Positions 55,512 through 61,746 of a DNA stretch of 64,000 nucleotides are shown piece after piece. Positions within the stretch are counted from its first letter, which is position 1. Every line of letters begins with the position of its first letter. The notes below the pieces were generated by a model. The model did no database searches and was not told the DNA's origin. It worked only from the letters and a program-made list of their open reading frames with translations. Source of the DNA: G963677445 sp963678275 (GTDB lineage: Bacteria; Bacteroidota; Ignavibacteria; Ignavibacteriales; Melioribacteraceae); the NCBI GenBank assembly GCA_963678275.1, contig OY782765.1, positions 3,286,001 to 3,350,000 on the forward strand, read 5' to 3'. Position numbers and translations under genes: made by a program.

Positions 55512-56072
55512 TCAGCCTTTTCTTATCCTGCTGAGAGTTTCGGGAGTAATCCCCATAATAGAAGCTATATGTTTTAATTGCGCTCGCTGAACCATCTTTG
55601 GGGAAATAGCGCGTAAGGTATCATATTTTTCTTTTGCCGGAAGAAGGTTAAATCTTTTGTTCATTTCATCCAGCATACATACCTGCTCCTCCATTATAAG
55701 CCGGCCGAATCTTTCAATTTCGGGGAATTTGTCTGTCAGCAATTCTCTGTCGGTATAAGAAAGAGCCAATAATTCTGTATCCTCACATGTCGTAATGTAA
55801 TGTGAAGATGGTGTCTGCCTGAAAAAACTCATAAGGGCTGTTATTATTTCTCCTTCAAAGTGTATCCATTTAGTAACCTCTTTGCCATCAGAAAGATAAT
55901 AACTTCTGAGCATTCCCGATCTTATAAACCAAAGATCAGAGCACCTTTCACCCTCCCTGAGCAGATATTCTCCCCGTTCAATTTTTTGCGGACTCATCGC
56001 TTCAGCTACTGCCTGCTCTGCTTCATAAGAAAGAGGTGTATATTTTTTTATAAGTTTTATTACATCATTCAT
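55512..56072 (-). CDS. Crp/Fnr family transcriptional regulator
   Basis: A 186-residue cyclic-nucleotide-binding-type regulator. The effector domain (residues 1-125) shows LLREGERCSDLWFIRSGMLRSYYLSDGKEVT and the phosphate-loop-like region FEGEIITALMSF; the long dimer helix is 125-150; the C-terminus (HIASIMGITPETLSRIRKG) is a short HTH with the recognition-helix motif ITPETLSRIR. Members of this group in Bacteroidetes often lack the cAMP-binding Arg. I choose the ATG at 56072 (MNDVIK) since it overlaps the stop of the upstream DUF2752 gene (ATGA). It is likely regulated with, and perhaps regulates, that gene. Confidence 0.88.
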   Translation of the reverse strand: MNDVIKLIKKYTPLSYEAEQAVAEAMSPQKIERGEYLLREGERCSDLWFIRSGMLRSYYLSDGKEVTKWIHFEGEIITALMSFFRQTPSSHYITTCEDTELLALSYTDRELLTDKFPEIERFGRLIMEEQVCMLDEMNKRFNLLPAKEKYDTLRAISPKMVQRAQLKHIASIMGITPETLSRIRKG

Positions 56073-56476
56073 CTTATAAATTTCCATATCCAGTATAAAA
56101 GCCAGGTAAAAAAGAATAACCCCGTTAAACCAATTATAAACCGCCTGTCAAAACGGTACAGGATTTTCTTTTTCAGCTCTATAAGGTATTTAATCAATAA
56201 TATGATCAGGACTGAATAAAAAAGAGGTCCCATCAGGTGATAAGAAAATGAGGTAAAAATCCTGAAATGAACAAACTCATAAAGTGAGCGCGTCATTCCG
56301 CAGGTCGGGCAGTCATATCCTGTCTGGTTTTTGAAACTGCAGATTGTGTTTTCCGCCTCGTGAGGATTAAAGAAAAGAGGAATCAAAAAAAGAATCACTA
56401 TTCCAATAATGAAAAATTTTCTGTTTCCCGCCGCGATTTTATCGAGAGGTAATTTAACAGGTTTGAATAATTCCAT
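56069..56476 (-). CDS. DUF2752 membrane protein
   Basis: A 135-residue inner-membrane protein. The signature CSFKNQTGYDCPTCGMTRSLYEFVH has the family's three Cys and the GMTR motif; helices are at about 17-35, 78-98 and 113-131. The ATG at 56476 (MELFKPVKLPL) is chosen because AGGAAGGG precedes it; an upstream ATG at 56494 is also possible. DUF2752 proteins have no settled function. The stop overlaps the next gene's start (ATGA), so the two are translationally coupled with the Crp/Fnr-type regulator. A terminator hairpin upstream separates them from the membrane-protein cluster. Confidence 0.9.
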   Translation of the reverse strand: MELFKPVKLPLDKIAAGNRKFFIIGIVILFLIPLFFNPHEAENTICSFKNQTGYDCPTCGMTRSLYEFVHFRIFTSFSYHLMGPLFYSVLIILLIKYLIELKKKILYRFDRRFIIGLTGLFFFTWLLYWIWKFIR

Positions 56477-56526
56477 TAAATTTCCCTTCCTCATAATTCG
56501 CGAATATTATTTACCTGTGGGTGAAA

Positions 56527-56560
56527 AAAATCCTCCCTGGAAAATATTCGGGAGGATTTT
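56527..56560 (-). terminator. intrinsic terminator
   Basis: The stem AAAATCCTCC / GGGAGGATTTT with a T-run on the minus strand lies just beyond the stop of the 351-codon membrane gene, and separates it from the DUF2752 gene. Confidence 0.88.
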
Positions 56561-56569
56561 ATTGAATTA

Positions 56570-57604
56570 TCATTCATCCTTTTTTTCTTCCGGTGGTTCC
56601 CCTGTATTTTCGCCATTATCCGGAGGAGTCTGTTCATTACCCGGTTCTGATTCCTCCTGTGATTCCGGTATTTCCGACGTGGGAAGTTCTTTCTCCGGCT
56701 CCGGGAAAATTTTATATTCATCCCCGAACTGTTCCAGAAACTCAACGCTGAATGCCCTGAAAGTGTAAGAGAACGGAAGGAGAATTACCGAACCGAGGTA
56801 TGGAATAACCAGTAAAATAAATCCAATGCAGCAGGTGATAAGTCCAAATATAACAACACCAATACCGATGGCAATGTATATAACCAATACAAATAATCCA
56901 TAGAGAAGGAAATAAAGAAAATGCTTTTTGAAAATATTAAGAAAATCACCCCATGCCACCCATGTATTCAGATTTTTCCTGAACATTATCGGCACAACAA
57001 AATCATTCAGGAAAAGAGAAATATAAAGGAATATTATCGCGAGGATAAAAAAGCCAATTCCCCATCCTATTGAAGTCGCGATAATTTCTCCGGTCGGAGC
57101 GTCAATAGCCCGCAGTCCGAATAAGGTGGTAAGATACCATACCACATAAAAACCAAATATTACAATTCCTATAATTGAAAAGGCGAAACGCCAGGTAAAT
57201 AGTGAGTTGCCTGGATTTTTATACTTAAACCAGGGATTCCTGATCTCCTTTTTATCGTACAAAACATTATGCAAAAAGATAAATTTACCCCTGGAGCTCA
57301 CCCATAAAAGCACAACAGCGATAATAAATAATACAACAATAGCAATAATGATTAATGTCAGCCATGTGGGATGGGCCTGAAGCCAGTCCAGCGCCTGTTC
57401 CGGAAAACCAAAAAATTCTTCGGCGTCTATATGAGTGTCATCCGAATTATTAAAATTCCCTCCGGAAGAATTATATTCAAATAATCCTGAAAGGAACGCT
57501 GAAAATCCAACCACAAACCACTTGCCGATATCGAATGGACTAAAAAGCGCTTTCACCATTCTTTTCCACCCCCTGGTAAAGGGGTTGATAAATTCAATTC
57601 TCAT
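56570..57604 (-). CDS. DUF7544-like multi-pass membrane protein with acidic tail
   Basis: A 344-residue inner-membrane protein. The ATG at 57604 (MRIEFINPFTRGWKRMVKALF) is preceded by GGGAG. Six hydrophobic segments are visible at about 32-50, 85-108, 143-167, 183-205, 232-258 and 267-300, with a soluble domain after the first. The last 60 residues are a low-complexity acidic and proline-rich tail (EPEKELPTSEIPESQEES and TPPDNGENTGEPPEE). The layout matches the DUF7544 type found in archaea and some bacteria. The function is unknown. It is the last gene in a run of five minus-strand genes with small gaps (60978 to 56570), so it is probably co-transcribed with the SRPBCC lipoprotein. Confidence 0.85.
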   Translation of the reverse strand: MRIEFINPFTRGWKRMVKALFSPFDIGKWFVVGFSAFLSGLFEYNSSGGNFNNSDDTHIDAEEFFGFPEQALDWLQAHPTWLTLIIIAIVVLFIIAVVLLWVSSRGKFIFLHNVLYDKKEIRNPWFKYKNPGNSLFTWRFAFSIIGIVIFGFYVVWYLTTLFGLRAIDAPTGEIIATSIGWGIGFFILAIIFLYISLFLNDFVVPIMFRKNLNTWVAWGDFLNIFKKHFLYFLLYGLFVLVIYIAIGIGVVIFGLITCCIGFILLVIPYLGSVILLPFSYTFRAFSVEFLEQFGDEYKIFPEPEKELPTSEIPESQEESEPGNEQTPPDNGENTGEPPEEKKDE

Positions 57605-57654
57605 CTTTACTCCCGTATTTGTCAATTTGTTTTATATACACCGGAAAAATAAAT

Positions 57655-58200
57655 TTATTCAGCCGATTTCCCCGGGGTCTTATGCCTGGTTCCTTCCATA
57701 AAGGGTTTAAAACGATCAAAAATAAAGTGCTGCCAGACCTTTTCAACTATTCCCGGAATGTTTTCTTCAAATTCTCCCGCGGCTTTAACAGTAACTGTCA
57801 GAGATGTGGAATCGGGACCGGCGGCTTCAAATGAATATGTATGAACCATGTGAATCGCTCTGCCTGTAAGTCCGAGCGGCCCTTCAAAGCGCAGCAGTTT
57901 TCCTCTGTCGGCGAAAGTCACTTCAGCGTGCTTCACTCCATTTCCCCTGTCATCAAAATATTCGTAAAACCCTCCCCCGGGAAAAGGTTCTATATAAAAG
58001 CTGTCCGGCTTTTCAGAAAAGGAATGATCCCACCAGCCGCTTATATCACCTGTCATAGCGTCAAATACCATTTCAGGGGAACCGGGCAGAATCACCTTTT
58101 TTTCAAAAGAAAATGTCCCGTATCCGTCATCATCATTACACGAAATGATTATAAAAACTGAGAACAATAGAACAATAATATTTAAATATTGTTTTTTCAT
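57655..58200 (-). CDS. SRPBCC-fold lipoprotein
   Basis: A 181-residue lipoprotein. The lipobox is IISC (Cys21) after a hydrophobic segment. Residues 30-170 match the SRPBCC/polyketide-cyclase fold (FEKKVILPGSPEMVFDAMTGDISGWWDH, WGTHA-like FEGPLGLTGRAIHMVHTYSFEAAGPDSTSLTVTV), which forms a hydrophobic cavity for ligands. The closing helix is VEKVWQHFIFDRFKPFM. The exact ligand is unknown, and a lipid or hydrophobic molecule is plausible. AAAGGAA precedes the ATG, and the zinc-ribbon gene upstream ends 11 bases before, so they are likely co-transcribed. Confidence 0.87.
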   Translation of the reverse strand: MKKQYLNIIVLLFSVFIIISCNDDDGYGTFSFEKKVILPGSPEMVFDAMTGDISGWWDHSFSEKPDSFYIEPFPGGGFYEYFDDRGNGVKHAEVTFADRGKLLRFEGPLGLTGRAIHMVHTYSFEAAGPDSTSLTVTVKAAGEFEENIPGIVEKVWQHFIFDRFKPFMEGTRHKTPGKSAE

Positions 58201-58211
58201 GTTTTTTCCTT

Positions 58212-58523
58212 TCAGGTTAAGGGATGACCATTACACCAGGTCTTCTTTTTGCAGGAAGGACAATATAGCAGTTTTTTATTTACTCCGCCGTTGATACCAA
58301 GAAGATTTGTCTTGAAATTTATTCTGAATTTTGTTCCGCATTTATCACATTGCCAGATATAATTATCAGCGCTCCATTTAATCAGAATATAAATGCCGAA
58401 AACAAATATAGCCAGGCCAAACAGATAAAAATATGGCGGACCTGATAAAATGAACAGAATTATGGCCCCAAATCCGAATACTGACGCTACTATACCAAGA
58501 GTAAAATTATTTCTGTCAGGCAT
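58212..58523 (-). CDS. small membrane protein with zinc-ribbon-like CxxC pairs
   Basis: A 103-residue protein: two membrane segments (about 12-30 and 33-50) followed by a cytoplasmic tail with CDKCG (60-64) and CPSCKKKTWC (about 85-94), a zinc-ribbon-like arrangement of CxxC motifs. No family name is certain. It has a GGAAGG-like ribosome site and sits in the run of minus-strand genes, 11 bases upstream of the SRPBCC lipoprotein gene. Confidence 0.75.
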   Translation of the reverse strand: MPDRNNFTLGIVASVFGFGAIILFILSGPPYFYLFGLAIFVFGIYILIKWSADNYIWQCDKCGTKFRINFKTNLLGINGGVNKKLLYCPSCKKKTWCNGHPLT

Positions 58524-58560
58524 AACCTTCCCGTTGAATAAAAAAACAAAGATAATAAAA

Positions 58561-59958
58561 TTAACGCAATTTATTACCGGTCAGTATTATTGGTTTATAA
58601 ATGAAAGGATCGGGAAATATTTTTTTGTTATCATATTCAAGCTCTCCCCTTACATTCGCGGTTATCAGCAGTTTCCCTTCCGGAGTGATTAAAATATTCT
58701 CGGCGTAAGACTCATGTTCGGTGGGAATTGTTTTTACCCCGATGCATTTTCCTTTACTATTGGTTTCCACAACAAACAAATCGCGCGCATTATAAGAACT
58801 TCCATTCTTCGTTTTTATTTCCCCGGCTTTAAGCGACGGTCCCTCAAACCATCCTCCGCAAATTATGTTTCCGTTACTCTTTTCGGCAATAGAGGTCATG
58901 CCGTCATTTTCGCTTCCCCCCAGAGAAATAGCAAATTTTATCTTTCCCTCAGGAGAAAAACGGGCAAAAAACATATCATCGGACATCACATATCCGCTGG
59001 TATTATGATTTTTAATTTTGGTTTTTTCAAATTGAAGGGCTCCGGAACGAAAAACTCCACAGGCAAGCAGATCCCCGTTTTTAGCAGTGCAGATATCTAT
59101 TACTTTATCTATCGCTTCCCCGCCTGCCGCTTTAGACCATTCGACCTCTCCATCAGCCGAAATTTTCATAAACAAAAGATCGGGTTGATAAGCGTTATGC
59201 AGGGTATCCCTGCCCACTCCCAGCTTTCGGCTCTGAAAAAATCCCCCGGCATATATTCCTTCCCCCGGAATGACAGATAATGTCTCCAATAATTCATGAT
59301 CTTCTCCGCCAAAAGATTTTGCCCAAATAATATCACCATTTGAGCCGTCAAGCTTCATAATAAGGATATCAGCTCCGCCGGTAAGCTTTAGTTTAATATC
59401 GCCCATAATCAGATCTGAAATCTCAAAATATCCCGCGGCATATATATTGTCATTTTCATCAATTACCATATCTTCAAAAAATTTTTCTCCCTTTGTTGTA
59501 TGATCTCTCAGGAAAAGCACATTTCCATCGGGATCGAGTTTCAAAATATAGGAAGACAATTTTGCCGGATTGTCAATCCTTTCAGAATCGGCAAAAAAGA
59601 ACCAGCTTTTATAAACACCCGCGAGAAATATATTTCCTTTACTGTCGGCAGCGACACTATTGCAAAAATCAGCGTCAGTGCCGCCTGTTTTTTTCATCCA
59701 TTTATATTTTAGATTTTTATCAAAACATGCGAGAAAAATATCTTTTTCACCCCAGTTTGTCAGGGTATCCTTTCCATAGATCATATCACCACCCTCAAAT
59801 TCACCGGCAAGAAGAATATCTCCATTCTTTCCAATTGCTGAAGATTTTACTATTACATCATTTTTACAAAAAAAACCTGTGTGAATTTCCATGGTCTGCG
59901 AAAACAAAAGACTGCTTAGAAGGAACAAAAAAATGGAAGTCATCCTTAGAGAATTCAT
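58561..59958 (-). CDS. exported beta-propeller-like protein without sorting domain
   Basis: A 465-residue protein with a signal peptide (MTSIFLFLLSSLLFSQT). Ten or so short repeats follow with the pattern NGDILLAGEFEGG / KGNIFLAGVYKSW / NDNIYAAGYFEIS / NGDLLACGVFRSG / NGNIICGGWFEGP, close to SBBP/NHL-type blades, with a recurrent A/C-G-x-F motif. It lacks the NPFNP sorting domain present in the other large secreted proteins here, so it may stay in the periplasm. GGAGGT precedes the ATG. It sits 36 bases downstream of the alpha/alpha-toroid gene and 37 bases upstream of the next gene. Confidence 0.83.
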   Translation of the reverse strand: MNSLRMTSIFLFLLSSLLFSQTMEIHTGFFCKNDVIVKSSAIGKNGDILLAGEFEGGDMIYGKDTLTNWGEKDIFLACFDKNLKYKWMKKTGGTDADFCNSVAADSKGNIFLAGVYKSWFFFADSERIDNPAKLSSYILKLDPDGNVLFLRDHTTKGEKFFEDMVIDENDNIYAAGYFEISDLIMGDIKLKLTGGADILIMKLDGSNGDIIWAKSFGGEDHELLETLSVIPGEGIYAGGFFQSRKLGVGRDTLHNAYQPDLLFMKISADGEVEWSKAAGGEAIDKVIDICTAKNGDLLACGVFRSGALQFEKTKIKNHNTSGYVMSDDMFFARFSPEGKIKFAISLGGSENDGMTSIAEKSNGNIICGGWFEGPSLKAGEIKTKNGSSYNARDLFVVETNSKGKCIGVKTIPTEHESYAENILITPEGKLLITANVRGELEYDNKKIFPDPFIYKPIILTGNKLR

Positions 59959-59994
59959 TTTTACCTCCGCGGTAATTTGTTTGTATTTCAGGCA

Positions 59995-60978
59995 TCATCC
60001 GCCCGATTTATATTTATTTAATCTGCTGATAATTCTATGCGCGAGGAATGTGATCCAGCGCGAAGGAGCCTTCTTTTGACCAAAATCCCATCCTCTCCAC
60101 GGCATATAGATTGATTCAGGAGTAAACATACCATTTTTATCAGATTTACCTTTAAGGATGGCTGTAAGTTCAGAAACAACCTTAAGCTTTTCAGCTCCCC
60201 CGAAAGAGGAAAGAGTATCCAAAAGATGCAGAATATCATACCAGATCAGGGGCGCTTTCAGTTTTTTGAAATCAGTCCCCATCGCGAAAAGGAAAGGTTT
60301 TTTCTCCTTTCTTATCTGCCACAAATTTTCGAAAGTCTGTATCCCTGTTTTTATTATTTCAGGATCGATTTGAGAAGCAAAGGGATGAATTGCTTTTAAC
60401 ATAATCAGAGTTGCGTAAGGACATGGATCATCCTTTCGCCCCGGCCCCCGGAATTTCTCCCATCGGGGAGATGCAGCGCAGGGCCAGCCGTTTTCCCTGG
60501 CAAGAGGCATAAGGTAATTAAGGGCTTTTAATACACGTTCATCCTCTTTATAGCCGAAGCTGCCTAAGGAATAAACGATGAGGGGCGCGTCACATAAAAA
60601 CCATGACATTTCATCTTCCCCCGATCCGCCGAAACGGGTTGGAATATTTACCATTACGTTAAAGGGACCTTCCTCCGAGTGGTTATCCAGGATGATCTCT
60701 GATATTTTCGCTATTTGAGGAATATCCTTTTTCAGACCGATATCGGCGAGGAAAACAAGTTTGTGCAGAAGCAGTTTGGCGTCATTATGCCGTTTTAACA
60801 CAGAGCCGGGCCACGATTCAAGCTGGTTCATAAGGTCAGCAATTTGCGGGTGATTGGTTATTCGGGTGTAAACATCCTTAAGCGATCCATCTTCGGGATT
60901 CTCATCGAGAAGATCAATCCGGGTCCTGTATTCCACCCAGGGTTCTCCTTCAGGTAACCAGCTTAAATATTTTTCCAT
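59995..60978 (-). CDS. alpha/alpha-toroid (prenyltransferase/squalene-oxidase-like) protein
   Basis: A 327-residue cytoplasmic protein made of paired helices. Homologues of this type are often mislabelled NifH-related in databases, though they have no Walker A. Visible features: WLPEGEPWVEYRTRIDLL, SLGSFGYKEDERVLKALNYLMPLARENGWPC, a CPYATLIMLKAI segment and the closing DFGQKKAPSRWITFLAHRII. Toroid repeats are seen in prenyltransferases and terpene cyclases, but no DDxD catalytic motif is found here. GGAGGC precedes the ATG. It is the first gene of the minus-strand cluster running to 56570. Confidence 0.78.
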   Translation of the reverse strand: MEKYLSWLPEGEPWVEYRTRIDLLDENPEDGSLKDVYTRITNHPQIADLMNQLESWPGSVLKRHNDAKLLLHKLVFLADIGLKKDIPQIAKISEIILDNHSEEGPFNVMVNIPTRFGGSGEDEMSWFLCDAPLIVYSLGSFGYKEDERVLKALNYLMPLARENGWPCAASPRWEKFRGPGRKDDPCPYATLIMLKAIHPFASQIDPEIIKTGIQTFENLWQIRKEKKPFLFAMGTDFKKLKAPLIWYDILHLLDTLSSFGGAEKLKVVSELTAILKGKSDKNGMFTPESIYMPWRGWDFGQKKAPSRWITFLAHRIISRLNKYKSGG

Positions 60979-61052
60979 CCTGCCTCCGGTATGAGTTAAT
61001 GTTCTTAAAGCAAGATAATAAAAGTATCACTTAAATAACAGAGGGGAGAGTT

Positions 61053-61132
61053 GGGAATGAGGAATTAGGAATGAGGAATGAGGAATTAGGAATTAGGAAT
61101 TAGGAATTAGGAATTGGGAATTGGGAATTGGG
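61053..61132. repeat. short tandem repeat (GGAATTA / GGAATTG, 8 bp)
   Basis: About ten units such as aggaatga, ggaattag and gggaattg. A natural slippage-prone tract. Confidence 0.85.
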
Positions 61133-61583
61133 CGACTTAACAATAATATTCTTGCTTTTTATGGCAGAATATTGAATTGAGTAAATTGATTTAAATAGTC
61201 GTACTCATAGACTGGCAAGCCAGAAACAATGAGGAATTACGAATGAACAATGACGAATTGGCTTTCTCAGGAATATTTTTTTGAATCAGATCTGCTTTGG
61301 AGAAGCAGCATTATTGTAGTAAAGAACAAAAAAATACAGTAAGATCCCTGTAGGGGATCAACAGAGCTAAGCTAAGAAAAAACTACAATCTGAATTGTTG
61401 CCAAAAATTTTGCCATTTTGCGTAGAATTTAACTGCTTACGGAGTACTCATGGCACATCCCTCTGGGGGCGAAGCGGTACTCGTTATCGTACTCGAAAAA
61501 TTCGCCATAGAAAAAAACCGGGTACGAGGACGATTACGAGAACGTTTTTTTTCTGAATTTCTTTTTGGTTCTGGCTTTGCCAG
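61131..61583. repeat. R9 repeat, copy b (split by a 235-bp insert)
   Basis: The opening segment (tttttatggcagaatattgaa) and the tail (gtactcgttatcgtactcga, attacgagaacg, ttggttctggctttgccag) match copy a. The copy is broken at gtactcat, which appears at both ends of the insert (61201-61208 and 61444-61451). Confidence 0.72.
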
Positions 61584-61746
61584 CTTGGGAATGGGTAATT
61601 GATAATTTAAAGCAGACTATGGACCATCAAATTTACAAACACCCGTCATTGTGAGATAATTTCTATTAACAAATGTTAATATTGTTAAATTTCCGATTTG
61701 TTAATTCAATTTTTCTCTCTTTATTTTATGATAAACCCCAGGGCAA

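Larger units (their letters stand above)
60979..61746. other. repeat island
   Basis: It contains a GAATTAGG-type short tandem repeat (61053-61132), R9 copy b (61131-61208 and 61444-61583) interrupted by a 235-bp insert (61209-61443), and a partial R5 end at about 61405-61443. No gene is present. A start signal for the leftward toroid gene lies at its left edge. Confidence 0.7.

Noticed and set aside
59995..60978. Label as a nitrogen-fixation protein NifH
   Set aside because: There is no Walker A loop or NifH motif; the helical pattern matches the alpha/alpha-toroid family instead.
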